This document shows positions 35,912 through 44,399 of a stretch of DNA of 64,000 bases, piece by piece. The notes below the pieces were generated by a model. The model did no database searches. It was not told where the DNA came from and was given only the letters and a program-made list of their open reading frames with translations. Location: assembly GCA_029945445.1 (NCBI GenBank), contig JAQSCO010000060.1, forward strand, positions 248,001 to 312,000. The letters run 5' to 3'. The stretch comes from Lacunisphaera sp. (lineage in GTDB: Bacteria > Verrucomicrobiota > Verrucomicrobiia > Opitutales > Opitutaceae). A program made the translations under genes and the position numbers. Positions within the stretch are counted from its first letter, which is position 1. The number at the start of each line of letters is the position of its first letter.

Positions 35912-37153
35912 TCATTGGCCCGCCCGCCGGGCGGCCGCCTCGCGCAGCTTGTCCTTCTTGCTTTTGCGGCGGCCCTTGATGCCGCCCGGGGAAGGCGGCA
36001 CATCAACCATGGTCTCGACCGGCGCGAAGCCCTCGATCTGCTCGCGCGGCAGGTTCAGCCGGTGGCGCTTCTCGATCAGGGCGAAATGCGCGTGCGTGGC
36101 CGCGCTGATGAAATTGACCGCCGTGCCGCTCTCGCCCGCCCGGCCGGTGCGGCCGATGCGGTGCGTGTAATCCACCGCGGAGCGCGGCAGGTCGAAATTC
36201 ACGACGACCGGCAGCTGCACGATGTCGAGCCCGCGGGCCGCGACATCCGTGGCGAGGAGCACCCGCACCCTGCCCGCCTTGAAATCCGCCAGCGCCTGCG
36301 TGCGGGCGCCCTGGCTGAGCTCGCCGTGGAGCGCGGTCGCGTCGATCCCGGCCTTGCGCAGTTTCTCCGCGACATGCTCGGTGGCGTATTTGGTGGCGAC
36401 GAAGACGAGCACGCGCGTCCACTGGTGGGTCTCGATCAGGTGCCGCAGGAGCTGCGTGCGGCGCGGCGGATCGACCTCGATCGCCCGCTGCACGATGTCC
36501 GGCTGGGTCGCGGGCGCGGCGGGCACGTCGAGGCGGACCGGATCGCGCAGGAGGCTGTCGGCGAGCGCCTGCACGGCCGAAGGAAACGTCGCCGAGAAAA
36601 GCAGATTCTGCCGGCGCCTGGGCAACAGCGCGAGCAGGCGGTTCAGCTCGTCGGTGAAACCGAGGGAGAACATCCGGTCGGCCTCGTCCAGCACCAGCAG
36701 CGACACGGCGGCAAGCGACACGGCGTTGTGGTCGATCAGGTCCAGCAACCGGCCGGGCGTGGCCACGATGACATCGGCCCCGCCGCCGAGCGCCATCATT
36801 TGCGGGTTGATGGAGACGCCGCCGTAGACGGTCAGGGTCTTGACGGGGGTCGGAAGAAACCGGGCGTAAAGACGGATCGATTCGCCGATCTGCGCCGCCA
36901 ACTCGCGGGTCGGGACGAGGATCAGGGCCCGGACCAGGCGCCCGCGTTCGCGCGGGGCCGCGGCCAGCAGCTGCAACATGGGCAGCGCAAACGCCGCGGT
37001 CTTGCCCGATCCGGTCTGCGCCGAGGCCTGGACGTCCTGGCCGCGCAACACGGCGGGAATGGCCAGGGTCTGGATCGGCGTCGGCGCGGGATAGTTTCGG
37101 GCCGCGATCGCGCGCAACAGGGGCTCGGACAGGCCCAGGGCGGAGAAGGACAT
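35912..37153 (-). CDS. rhlE: DEAD-box RNA helicase, RhlE-like
   Basis: A 413-residue helicase with all motifs: Q motif P-T-P-I-Q-T-L-A-I-P, Walker A A-Q-T-G-S-G-K-T, D-E-A-D, S-A-T-F, and motif VI H-R-I-G-R-T-G-R-A-G. The basic C-terminal tail (G-R-R-K-S-K-K-D-K-L-R-E-A-A) and the length fit RhlE, which acts in ribosome assembly or RNA turnover in the cytoplasm. The ROK kinase gene lies upstream in the same direction, separated by 19 nt. Confidence 0.92.
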   Translation of the reverse strand: MSFSALGLSEPLLRAIAARNYPAPTPIQTLAIPAVLRGQDVQASAQTGSGKTAAFALPMLQLLAAAPRERGRLVRALILVPTRELAAQIGESIRLYARFLPTPVKTLTVYGGVSINPQMMALGGGADVIVATPGRLLDLIDHNAVSLAAVSLLVLDEADRMFSLGFTDELNRLLALLPRRRQNLLFSATFPSAVQALADSLLRDPVRLDVPAAPATQPDIVQRAIEVDPPRRTQLLRHLIETHQWTRVLVFVATKYATEHVAEKLRKAGIDATALHGELSQGARTQALADFKAGRVRVLLATDVAARGLDIVQLPVVVNFDLPRSAVDYTHRIGRTGRAGESGTAVNFISAATHAHFALIEKRHRLNLPREQIEGFAPVETMVDVPPSPGGIKGRRKSKKDKLREAAARRAGQ

Positions 37154-37172
37154 TGGGGCAGGCGCTGCGGGC

Positions 37173-38219
37173 TCAACCCGGCTTGGGTCCGAACGTATAC
37201 AGCGCGACCAGCGCGGCGCCGATGGCCTGCGAAAGCTCGCCGAGCGTGGCGGGCACGATCTTGATCTTCTCCCGCTGCGCGGGAAACAGGTAGGGCTCGG
37301 CCGCCGCCCGGATCAGCCGCAGGTAGCGCGCCCGGAACTCGGGCGTGGTCGCCTCCGGGTCAATGAGCCCGCCGCCGATCACGACGAACTCCGGGTCGAG
37401 CGCCATGGCGCAGCTGGCGAGGTGCAGGCCGAGGGCCCGGGCCTGAAAATCAAAGATGTCGTTGGCCAGCGCGTCACCCTTTTGCGCCAGGCCGCGCAGG
37501 GAAAGCGCCTTCTCCTTGTCCGACTTCGTCGAGGTGGCGAGCGGGTGCGTCGGGTATTTTTTCAGGAACTCGGCGAGCAGTTGCGGCAAGCCCGAGATGG
37601 TGGTGTAGGCCTCGACACAGCCCCAGTCGCGGCCGCAGCCGCACGTGAGGGCCCGGATGTGGCCGAGCAGGTGCAGGGGCGCGGGCATGTGCGCGGCCTC
37701 CATGCCGGCCAGCGTGTCGCCGTCGAGCGGCAGGCCGTGCGGGTCGACGTAGGCGCAGCCCAGGCCCGAGCCGGGCGCGAACATGAGCACCCCGGCCTTT
37801 TTGCCCGCGCGGACGCGGTGGGCCTCGGCCACGCCGCCGTAATTGCCGTCGTTGCCGACGACCAGCGGGATCTCGCGGCCGGCGGCCGCCGCGAGCGCGC
37901 GGGCGTAGTCGGCGTGGAAATTCCAGCCGGCGAAATCCGCCGGCAGATTGGCGGAGCGGCCCATCACGCCGTAGCCGGCGTAGGGTCCGGGGATCGCGAG
38001 GCCGACGCCGCGCACCTGTGGCCACGCGAGCTTGTTCTCGGCGAGGAAGCCGTTCACGCCCTCGATCCAGCCGCGGACCACGGCGGCGGTGCCGGCCGCG
38101 GAATTGGTGGCGCTCTGCCGCAGCTGGTGGGAAATAATGGAGCCGTCGGCCCGGATGCCGCCGGTCTTGGAGGTGGTGGCGCCACTGTCGGTGCCGAGAT
38201 AGATGCCGGATTCGGTCAT
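37173..38219 (-). CDS. ROK family sugar kinase
   Basis: A 348-residue kinase of the ROK/hexokinase-like ASKHA superfamily. The N-terminal phosphate loop is L-G-T-D-S-G-A-T-T-S-K-T-G-G, the catalytic region V-V-G-N-D-G-N-Y-G-G-V-A-E-A contains the Asp-base segment, and the ROK zinc/cysteine motif G-H-I-R-A-L-T-C-G-C-G-R-D-W-G-C-V-E-A-Y is complete. A glucokinase or N-acetylglucosamine-type kinase is likely; the sugar cannot be chosen from sequence. It sits between aspartate-type aminotransferase (upstream) and RhlE (downstream), all on the minus strand with short gaps of 19-30 nt, suggesting one transcript. Confidence 0.85.
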   Translation of the reverse strand: MTESGIYLGTDSGATTSKTGGIRADGSIISHQLRQSATNSAAGTAAVVRGWIEGVNGFLAENKLAWPQVRGVGLAIPGPYAGYGVMGRSANLPADFAGWNFHADYARALAAAAGREIPLVVGNDGNYGGVAEAHRVRAGKKAGVLMFAPGSGLGCAYVDPHGLPLDGDTLAGMEAAHMPAPLHLLGHIRALTCGCGRDWGCVEAYTTISGLPQLLAEFLKKYPTHPLATSTKSDKEKALSLRGLAQKGDALANDIFDFQARALGLHLASCAMALDPEFVVIGGGLIDPEATTPEFRARYLRLIRAAAEPYLFPAQREKIKIVPATLGELSQAIGAALVALYTFGPKPG

Positions 38220-38249
38220 GGGAAGTGGGCGTTGGGTCGGGTGCGGAAG

Positions 38250-39440
38250 TTATTTTTTCAGGCCCGCGCAGAAACGGGTAAGGCGCTCGACGCCCTTGCG
38301 GAGGATCTCGTCGGACGTCGCATAACTGAGCCGCAGGTAACCCTCGGCGCCGAACGCCGAGCCGGGCACGGCCGCGACCTTTTCCTGCTCGAGCAGCCGG
38401 GCGCAGAACTCCACGTCCTTGAGGCCGAAGCTGGAGATGTTCGGGAAAAGGTAGAACGCGCCGCCTGCGAGCAGGCAGGTAATGCCGGGGATCCGGTTCA
38501 GCTCGGCGTGCAGGTATTTGCGGCGGCGGTCGAAGGCGGTCTTCATCTGCGCGAGCGCGGCGACGGCCTTGTCCTTTTCCTTGAGCGCGGCCAACGCGCC
38601 GTATTGGGCGAAGGTCGTGGCGTTGGACGACATCTGGCTCTGCAGCTCGGCGCAGGCCTTGGCGATCGGCGCGGGCGCGACGAGCGTGCCGAGCCGCCAG
38701 CCGGTCATCGAGTAGGTCTTGGAAAAGCCGGCGACCGTGATGGTGCGCTTCTCGACCTCGGCGCCAAGCATGGCGAAATTCACCGGGGCGTTGCCGTCAT
38801 AGATCAGGTGCTCATACATCTCGTCGGCGAGCACGTAGAGGTTGTGCTGCACGCAGACCTCCGCGAGGGCGGCGAGCTCGGCCCGGGTGTAGATCGCGCC
38901 GGTCGGGTTCGAGGGCGAGTTGAGGACGAGCAGCTTCGTCTTCGGGGTGATCGCGGCCGCGAGCAGCGCGGGCGTAAGCTTGAAGCCGGCCCGGTCGTCG
39001 CACAGCACGAACTTCGGCGTGGCGCCGGCGAGCTTCACCATCTCGGGGTAACTGACCCAATACGGGGCGGGCACGATGACCTCGTCGCCGGGATTGCAGG
39101 TGGCGAGGATGGCGAGGTAGCAGGAATATTTACCGCCGGGCGAGACCACCACCTGCGACGGGGCGACCTTGTAGCCGTATTCGAGGGCATAGCGGTCGGC
39201 GATGGCCTGGCGCAGTGGCTCGATGCCGGGGGTCGGCGCATACTTGGTCTTGCCCGCCTTGAGCGCGGCGATGGCGGCGTCCTTGATGAAATCCGGCGTG
39301 TCGAAGTCCGGCTCGCCCGCGGCGAAGCTGCAGACGTCCTCGCCCGCGGCCAGCATGGCCTTGGCCTTCGCGTCAATGGCGAGGGTCGGCGAGGGCGAGA
39401 CGTTGCGGGCCCAGACGGACAGCGGATGCGGTGTGCTCAT
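38250..39440 (-). CDS. aspC: PLP-dependent class I/II aminotransferase (aspartate type)
   Basis: A 396-residue aminotransferase. The visible hallmarks are [11 protein letters not shown] near the N-terminus, the substrate-loop [10 protein letters not shown], and the PLP lysine in [13 protein letters not shown] (about residue 230). It catalyses transamination between aspartate (or aromatic amino acids) and 2-oxoglutarate in the cytoplasm. The same-strand genes for ROK kinase and RhlE follow. The symbol is used for the family; substrate specificity is not proven. Confidence 0.88.
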   Translation of the reverse strand: MSTPHPLSVWARNVSPSPTLAIDAKAKAMLAAGEDVCSFAAGEPDFDTPDFIKDAAIAALKAGKTKYAPTPGIEPLRQAIADRYALEYGYKVAPSQVVVSPGGKYSCYLAILATCNPGDEVIVPAPYWVSYPEMVKLAGATPKFVLCDDRAGFKLTPALLAAAITPKTKLLVLNSPSNPTGAIYTRAELAALAEVCVQHNLYVLADEMYEHLIYDGNAPVNFAMLGAEVEKRTITVAGFSKTYSMTGWRLGTLVAPAPIAKACAELQSQMSSNATTFAQYGALAALKEKDKAVAALAQMKTAFDRRRKYLHAELNRIPGITCLLAGGAFYLFPNISSFGLKDVEFCARLLEQEKVAAVPGSAFGAEGYLRLSYATSDEILRKGVERLTRFCAGLKK

Positions 39441-39522
39441 TCGGGTTCTGGACTAAAGGAGCGGGTCGGGCGAAGGCAAGTCTGCGGCACGGCCCGTCGT
39501 GTCCTAACCGGCACAGTTCCTT

Positions 39523-39888
39523 TCACCGTTTCTTTTTTGCCCGGCGCTTCCGTCGCGACGGTCGCTTCGCCGGCGCCGCGGGCAGCGGGAGGGCTTCGAG
39601 CTCGGGCAGATAGGCCTCGACCGCCGCGCGCACGAGGTGGCCGACACTGGTGTGCTTGGTGCGGGCGGTCTTCTTCAGCAACCGCCGCAGTTCCAGCGGC
39701 AGCCGCACGGAGATCTGCAGCTGCGCCGGATGCATCACGAGCACGTCGGAAAAATCATACTGCTCGAGCGCCAGGCGGATGATGTCGCTGACCGACTTCG
39801 CCTTGCCGTCGCGCACGGGCTCGCTGAGCCGGTCGAGGAACTCGACCTCCATCTGGAGGGGAAACGGCTGGGGTGTTTTCGCCGGCAC
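39523..39888 (-). CDS. Ribbon-helix-helix-like DNA-binding protein
   Basis: A 121-residue basic protein. Two segments look like ribbon-helix-helix units: Q-M-E-V-E-F-L-D-R-L...S-V-S-D-I-I-R-L-A-L-E-Q-Y (N-terminal) and Q-I-S-V-R-L-P-L-E-L-R-R-L-L-K-K-T-A-R-T-K...S-V-G-H-L-V-R-A-A-V-E-A-Y (C-terminal), so it may bind DNA as a pseudo-dimer. A lysine/arginine-rich tail follows. The start is GTG at 39888, four bases after the stop of the LolA-like gene, so the two are probably cotranscribed; an ATG at 39852 is an alternative. Confidence 0.65.
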   Translation of the reverse strand: MPAKTPQPFPLQMEVEFLDRLSEPVRDGKAKSVSDIIRLALEQYDFSDVLVMHPAQLQISVRLPLELRRLLKKTARTKHTSVGHLVRAAVEAYLPELEALPLPAAPAKRPSRRKRRAKKKR

Positions 39889-39892
39889 GGGA

Positions 39893-40735
39893 TCAGAAGC
39901 GCTCGATCTGCGCCGGCGGGACCACCGGCGATTCCTGGGCGAGCGCCGCGGGCGAAAAGGCGCCGGCCGGCAACGCCAGGTTCAGCGCGGCGGCCGTGAC
40001 GCTGAAGCGGGTCTTGTCCCGCGTGACGCTGTTGCGGAGGTCGATGGATTTGACCATCCACTGCGTCCCCACCTTCTTCAGGTCGAGGACACTGATGGTT
40101 TTCTCCACCGTACCCTTCGCCCCGAGGAACTCCGCCTGCACGAGTGCCTGAAACTGCGTGTCGAGCAGCACACGCACGCCGGTCAGGCCCGGCCGCACCA
40201 CGGCGATATCGGCGGGCGGATAAAGCACAAAGCTGTGCGCCGGGCGGCCGCGCACCCGCGCCAGGCCTTCGTAGACGAAATCCGTCCAGTAGAGAAAGGG
40301 CATCTGCAGGTCGAAGAGCGTGAGGTCGGTCCCGCCGAGCGGCTCGAACAGCCCGGCCGCGGGCAGCGCACTCGTCTGCCCGTCCGCGCCGTTCCACAGC
40401 CACGTGGCGGATTGCGGGCCGCCCTGGATGAGCCAGCGGCGCTCCGTGGCCAGGCCGCCGGAGCCCGGCAGCGTCAACCGCGTGATCGGGCCGGACTCGT
40501 TGCGCGAACCGAGCAGCTGGCCGGCGACGCTGCGCGCGGCGCCCGCGCGCGGCATGACCTGCAGCTCAAACTCGAGCCAGTAGTCGCCGACGATGCCCAT
40601 GGTCCGGAACTCGCCGAGGACGCGGGCGCCCTCGGCCCGGTCGGGCTTGTCCGTCGTGACATAATTGGGCGGCGGGCGAAAGCCCTTGGGCTGGGCCGGC
40701 AGGACCGGCAGCGCAGCGGCGACCAGCACAAACAA
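39893..40735 (-). CDS. LolA-like outer membrane lipoprotein-sorting protein (start uncertain)
   Basis: The frame from about 40735 to 39893 encodes about 280 residues. After a hydrophobic N-terminus (F-V-L-V-A-A-A-L-P-V-L-P-A) the body fits the LolA/LppX-like lipoprotein-carrier fold: W-L-E-F-E-L-Q-V-M-P-R, W-L-I-Q-G-G-P-Q-S-A-T-W-L-W, and V-G-T-Q-W-M-V-K-S-I-D-L-R-N. No ATG follows the SecG terminator; TTG at 40735 or GTG at 40729 are the candidates, and an ATG at 40861 would run through SecG. The transcript must read through the terminator at 40729-40759 or start just after it. The ribbon-helix-helix gene follows. Confidence 0.65.
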   Translation of the reverse strand: MFVLVAAALPVLPAQPKGFRPPPNYVTTDKPDRAEGARVLGEFRTMGIVGDYWLEFELQVMPRAGAARSVAGQLLGSRNESGPITRLTLPGSGGLATERRWLIQGGPQSATWLWNGADGQTSALPAAGLFEPLGGTDLTLFDLQMPFLYWTDFVYEGLARVRGRPAHSFVLYPPADIAVVRPGLTGVRVLLDTQFQALVQAEFLGAKGTVEKTISVLDLKKVGTQWMVKSIDLRNSVTRDKTRFSVTAAALNLALPAGAFSPAALAQESPVVPPAQIERF

Positions 40736-40759
40736 GAAAGCCCGGCGGAGGGCCGGGCT
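40729..40759 (-). terminator. Intrinsic terminator downstream of secG
   Basis: On the minus strand AGCCCGGC, loop CCTCC and GCCGGGCT form a perfect 8-bp stem (40739-40759), followed by TTTCTTGTTT (40738-40729). It starts eight bases after the secG stop. The T-run overlaps the possible TTG and GTG starts of the LolA-like gene, so transcription of that gene needs read-through or a separate start. Confidence 0.75.
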
Positions 40760-40766
40760 CGGGAAC

Positions 40767-41117
40767 TCAGGGCTTCTTGGGTCCAACCGGCGCGGGGGTT
40801 GCGGGTTGCGGGGCCGGGAGTGTGGCGGGGGCGGCGATCGTCGGCAGCTTGTTGTCGGCATCGACGTGGTGCTTGGTCTGGTAAATGTGGGCCAGATAAA
40901 GGACGAAGCTCAGCACGAAGAAGAGGATGGCGCCGTTGATGGTCGCCTTGCTCAGCACGTTGCTGGTTTCGGCGCCGAAGGTGGACTCGGTGATGCCACC
41001 GCCCATGGCCGCGCCCATGCCGCCGTCGGTCTTGGCGCGCTGCATGAGGACCACCAGCACCAGGAACAGCGAGGTGAGGATCAGGATGAAGGTTAAAATG
41101 CCGATGACTAAGCTCAT
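40767..41117 (-). CDS. secG: Preprotein translocase subunit SecG
   Basis: A 116-residue protein with two membrane helices (V-I-G-I-L-T-F-I-L-I-L-T-S-L-F-L-V-L-V-V-L-M-Q and I-L-F-F-V-L-S-F-V-L-Y-L-A) and the SecG core between them, L-M-Q-R-A-K-T-D-G-G-M-G-A-A-M-G-G-G and F-G-A-E-T-S-N-V-L. SecG is the auxiliary subunit of the SecYEG channel in the inner membrane. The proline/alanine-rich C-terminal tail (A-P-A-T-L-P-A-P-Q-P-A-T-P) is longer than in E. coli. The start at 41117 matches the family; the gene is followed by a strong terminator. Confidence 0.92.
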   Translation of the reverse strand: MSLVIGILTFILILTSLFLVLVVLMQRAKTDGGMGAAMGGGITESTFGAETSNVLSKATINGAILFFVLSFVLYLAHIYQTKHHVDADNKLPTIAAPATLPAPQPATPAPVGPKKP

Positions 41118-41269
41118 AAAGGGGCAGAAGAACGCAGTCCGACCGGCTTTGTCAACCAAAGTTCTGGCGTTTTACCACGGGGCGGAACGCGGGCCATATT
41201 CCCGTGGCACCGGGCCGGAACCGCGCGGTCCAACCAGCCAATCTCAGTCTCAACCCAGGAGTCCTTGCC

Positions 41270-41815
41270 ATGATACCCAGAACCCGAAACCTTCTCGCCG
41301 CGGGCCTCGCCGCCTCGCTGGCTGTCAGCCTTCCCGAAGCCCGCGCCACGGAGCAGGATCCCGCGGCCAAGCCGGCCCAGGCCGACCTCCCGCAGCTGCA
41401 GCTGACGGTCGACGTGCCGCCCAACTGGCGGCCCTTCCTGGCCGATGACCTGGCCGACGCCTTCGCGAGCCGGGTCATGGATGTGTTCCGCCGCCACGGT
41501 TACACCGGCGAGGTGAAGTTCATCCCGATCGGCGACCCGGCCAAGGATCGGCTCCTGCTCGCCATCCGGCTCATCAACTGGCGCATCGGCCGCACCGACA
41601 GCGCCGAGTGTGTGTTCACCGCCGTGCTGATTGCCGGCGGCAAGGAGGAATCGCTGGGAATATTCGATCACACGAACCTGGCCTTCAACCGCGGGATGGG
41701 CCGCTGGGGTCTGGCCGATGCGCTGGGCGACGTGGCCGACGACGCGTTGCGCGGACTGGCCAAGAAACTGGCCAACGATCCGAACGTCCCGGGATTCCCG
41801 CCGCCGAAGCAATAG
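41270..41815 (+). CDS. Secreted protein of unknown function
   Basis: A 181-residue protein with a signal peptide (N-L-L-A-A-G-L-A-A-S-L-A-V-S-L-P-E-A-R-A). AGGAG at 41257-41261 is a good ribosome binding site for the ATG at 41270. The mature part is mixed alpha/beta with P-Q-L-Q-L-T-V-D-V-P-P-N-W-R-P-F and a strand D-R-L-L-L-A-I-R-L-I-N-W-R-I-G; no family is recognised. Confidence 0.62.
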   Translation: MIPRTRNLLAAGLAASLAVSLPEARATEQDPAAKPAQADLPQLQLTVDVPPNWRPFLADDLADAFASRVMDVFRRHGYTGEVKFIPIGDPAKDRLLLAIRLINWRIGRTDSAECVFTAVLIAGGKEESLGIFDHTNLAFNRGMGRWGLADALGDVADDALRGLAKKLANDPNVPGFPPPKQ

Positions 41816-41828
41816 GGGTCTTTTGTGG

Positions 41829-41868
41829 GCGGGGTGCCCTCACCCCGCGGCGCGGAACGGATTCCGCG
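41829..41868. repeat. Tandem hairpins between convergent genes
   Basis: Two perfect stem-loops lie side by side: GCGGGGTG-CCCT-CACCCCGC (41829-41848) and CGCGGAA-CGGA-TTCCGCG (41851-41868). They lie between the stop of the secreted protein gene (41815) and the stop of parB (41881). They are likely a repeat of the REP type and may end both transcripts. Confidence 0.7.
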
Positions 41869-41880
41869 TCCTACCCTACT

Positions 41881-42798
41881 TCACAGCTTCACGCCCATCT
41901 TCTCGAGCACGCGGGCGAGGTCATCATTGCCCTCATATTCGACGATGATGCGGCCGCGCTTGGCGGAGTGCCGCAGCGTGCTGCGCGCGCCGAGGTGCGA
42001 CGTCAGCTTCTTCTCGATGTCGGTCAAGGTCGCCGCGGTGGCGCCCGGCATCTTGCGGCGCTTGCCGGTGCCGCCGGACTTGTGCCGGGTCAGCTCCTCC
42101 AGCGCGCGGACGCTCAGGCCCTGCTCCAAGGCGCGCCGCGCGAGCAGCAGCCGTTCGGCGGAATTTTCGACGCCGAGCAAAACCTTCGCGTGGCCCACGC
42201 TGAGCAGGCCCTTGCCGACGTAGCCCTGCAGCTCCGCCTCGAGCCCGAGCAGGCGGAGGGAATTGGCCACGGTGGCGCGGCCCTTGCCCACGCGCTGGGC
42301 CGCCGCGTCCTGCGTAAGGTCGAAGTCGCGGATGAGGCTGGCGTAGCCGTGCGCCTCTTCCAACGGGTTCAGGTCGGCGCGCTGCAGATTCTCGATCAGG
42401 GCCAGCGACGCCGACGAGGCGTCGCTCGACGTCATGATGCGCGCGGGAATGGACTTGATCTTGAGCTGCTGGAACGCGCGCCAGCGGCGTTCGCCGGCGA
42501 TGAGCTGGAATTTGTCGCCGACGGCGCGGACAACTATCGGCTGCAGCAGGCCCTCGGCCCGGATGCTCTCGACCAGCTCGGTCAGCGCCTCGGCAGCGAA
42601 CTCCTTGCGCGGTTGGTAGGGGTTGGGCTCGACGAGGTGGACCGCCACCTCGCGATAACCCGCGAGGCCGTCGGGCGCGGCAACCGCCGGTGAGGCGGCG
42701 GAAGATTGCGGCGCCGCCGCCGCGGGCTTCGGCGTCGCGGCGCCGCTGCTGATAAGTGCGCCGAGTCCGCGGCCAAGTCGTGATTTCGGGGTAGCCAT
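41881..42798 (-). CDS. parB: ParB/Spo0J family chromosome-partitioning protein
   Basis: A 305-residue protein. The N-terminal R-L-G-R-G-L-G-A-L-I segment is the ParA-stimulating motif of ParB; the CTPase/nuclease-like domain has P-N-P-Y-Q-P-R-K and A-G-E-R-R-W-R-A (typical G-E-R-R); the DNA-binding helix-turn-helix Q-D-A-A-A-Q-R-V-G-K-G-R-A-T-V-A-N-S-L-R-L-L follows. It binds parS sites and organises the origin for segregation. parA is not adjacent here and no perfect parS (TGTTTCACGTGAAACA) is seen in the window. Confidence 0.93.
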   Translation of the reverse strand: MATPKSRLGRGLGALISSGAATPKPAAAAPQSSAASPAVAAPDGLAGYREVAVHLVEPNPYQPRKEFAAEALTELVESIRAEGLLQPIVVRAVGDKFQLIAGERRWRAFQQLKIKSIPARIMTSSDASSASLALIENLQRADLNPLEEAHGYASLIRDFDLTQDAAAQRVGKGRATVANSLRLLGLEAELQGYVGKGLLSVGHAKVLLGVENSAERLLLARRALEQGLSVRALEELTRHKSGGTGKRRKMPGATAATLTDIEKKLTSHLGARSTLRHSAKRGRIIVEYEGNDDLARVLEKMGVKL

Positions 42799-42800
42799 GA

Positions 42801-43373
42801 TTATTTGCCCTGGGGAATGAAAAGCGTCTGGCCGACGCGGATCCTCGTGTCGTCGGCGATCTTGTTGGCGTTGCGGATGTCCGCGAGCTTCCCGCCGGTT
42901 TTCTTCGCGATGCCGGACAGCGTGTCGCCATTCACCACGGTGTAGTTGACGCCTTCCTTGGGGAAATCCTCGCTGAAGGTGGTCTGCACCGCGGGACGCG
43001 TGGCCTGGTTCCTCGCCAGCGCGTCGAGCGCGGCGTTGGTCTGCTTGCCGAGCCGCTCGATCTGGCCGGCGACCTGATTGAGCACCTCGCGTTTCTGCTC
43101 GGCCAGCGCGCCCTGCATGGTCCGGTTCAGGTCGGCCACGGCGCGGTTGAGCTGCTCCACCGTCACATAGCTCTGGCTCGCCTTGGCCTGCAGCGCGCCG
43201 TTCTCGCGGTTGAGCTGCTCGACGGTCATCGTCAGTTCGCCGACGCGTTGCGACAGCAGCATCACATCCTGGCGGAGGTTGGCCAGTTCCACGCGGGTGT
43301 TGTCCACCTGGCCGTGGGCCAGGACGCCGAGGAGGCTCAATAGGGCGCCGGATCGCAGGAGATGGCTAGGCAT
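42801..43373 (-). CDS. Secreted coiled-coil protein with C-terminal LysM domain
   Basis: A 190-residue protein with a signal peptide (L-L-R-S-G-A-L-L-S-L-L-G-V-L-A-H-G), a coiled coil over about residues 20-120 with T-V-E-Q-L-N-R-E-N, and a C-terminal LysM domain (Y-T-V-V-N-G-D-T-L-S-G-I-A-K-K-T-G-G ... V-G-Q-T-L-F-I-P). LysM binds peptidoglycan or chitin, so the protein is probably attached to the cell wall. parB starts two bases after its stop on the same strand, so the genes overlap in regulation. The start at 43373 places the signal peptide at the N-terminus. Confidence 0.8.
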   Translation of the reverse strand: MPSHLLRSGALLSLLGVLAHGQVDNTRVELANLRQDVMLLSQRVGELTMTVEQLNRENGALQAKASQSYVTVEQLNRAVADLNRTMQGALAEQKREVLNQVAGQIERLGKQTNAALDALARNQATRPAVQTTFSEDFPKEGVNYTVVNGDTLSGIAKKTGGKLADIRNANKIADDTRIRVGQTLFIPQGK

Positions 43374-43412
43374 GGGCGGGAGCGTGGGAAATTCGCCGGA
43401 CAAAAACAAGCC

Positions 43413-44393
43413 TTAGCCCCTCGGCCGCGGAAACGGGACGGGGCCCACCAGCGGCGGCATCGGTGCCGACGGCAGCACGGTGCCCGGCGCCACCGGAAAT
43501 CCGCGCAGAAACTCGCCCGCGGACAGCATGCGGCCACCCGGCCGCTGGAGCTTGCGCAGGCGCAGGGTCCCCTGCCCCGTGCCGACCAGCAGGCCGCCGG
43601 CGTCAGTTCCGGCAACAACGCCCGGTGTCGCGCTGGCGGGCAGCGCATCCGCGAGGCCGAGCTTGACCGTCTGCCCGTTGATCGCGAACGCGCACCCGGG
43701 CCAGGGGTTGAGGCCGTTGATGCGGGCGGCGAGCACCTCGGCCGGTTCGGCAAAATCAAGCACGCCATCGGTCTTCTCCAGTCGCCGGCAAAACGTGGCC
43801 TGCGCGGCTTCCTGCTCGATGAAAGCATGCGCGCCCACGGCAATTGCCGGCAGGCAGCGCGCGAGCAGCGGCACGCACGCGTCGGCCAGCTTGGCTTCCA
43901 CTTCGGCCGCGGTGTCGAGGGCCTCGATTCTAACGCGCTCCACTTCCGCCACGGGACCGGCGTCGAGGGCCAGCACCATCCGCATCAGCGTGACCCCGGT
44001 TTCGGAATCGCCGCAGGCGATCGCGCTTTGGATGGGCGAGGCGCCGCGGTATTGCGGGAGAACCGACGTGTGCAGGTTCAGGGTGCCGAGGCGCGGCGTG
44101 CTGATGAAATCCTGCTTGAGGATGTGACCATAAGCCATGACCAGCGTGAGGTCGGGTTTGAGGTCCGCGAGCTGCTGGCGCTCCCCGGCGCCGACCTTCT
44201 CCGGCTGCAACACGGGCAGGTGGCGTTCGCGCGCCCAGAGCTTGATGGCATTGGCCTGGACCTTCTGGCCGCGCCCCGCGGCGCGATCCGGCTGCGTGAA
44301 CACCGCCACCACTTGCGCGACTCCGCTCCCGGCCAGCCAGTTCAGCGCCGGCAGGGCGATGGCATCGGAGCCCATGAAGACGAGTCGCAACAT
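43413..44393 (-). CDS. fmt: Methionyl-tRNA formyltransferase
   Basis: A 326-residue enzyme. The formyl-binding N-terminal domain starts L-R-L-V-F-M-G-S-D-A-I-A-L-P, the catalytic loop is seen in L-N-L-H-T-S-V-L-P-Q-Y-R-G-A-S-P-I, and D-S-E-T-G-V-T-L-M-R-M ends with L-D-A-G-P-V. The C-terminal tRNA-binding domain covers about residues 205-315. Fmt formylates initiator Met-tRNA with 10-formyl-tetrahydrofolate. The Der gene is seven bases upstream on the same strand; the def gene that often accompanies fmt is not present here. Confidence 0.95.
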   Translation of the reverse strand: MLRLVFMGSDAIALPALNWLAGSGVAQVVAVFTQPDRAAGRGQKVQANAIKLWARERHLPVLQPEKVGAGERQQLADLKPDLTLVMAYGHILKQDFISTPRLGTLNLHTSVLPQYRGASPIQSAIACGDSETGVTLMRMVLALDAGPVAEVERVRIEALDTAAEVEAKLADACVPLLARCLPAIAVGAHAFIEQEAAQATFCRRLEKTDGVLDFAEPAEVLAARINGLNPWPGCAFAINGQTVKLGLADALPASATPGVVAGTDAGGLLVGTGQGTLRLRKLQRPGGRMLSAGEFLRGFPVAPGTVLPSAPMPPLVGPVPFPRPRG

Positions 44394-44399
44394 GCGGGC

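Noticed and set aside
37422-39782. A 786-codon plus-strand open frame across the ROK kinase and aminotransferase genes
   Set aside because: It spans two well-defined genes on the other strand and has no domain of its own.
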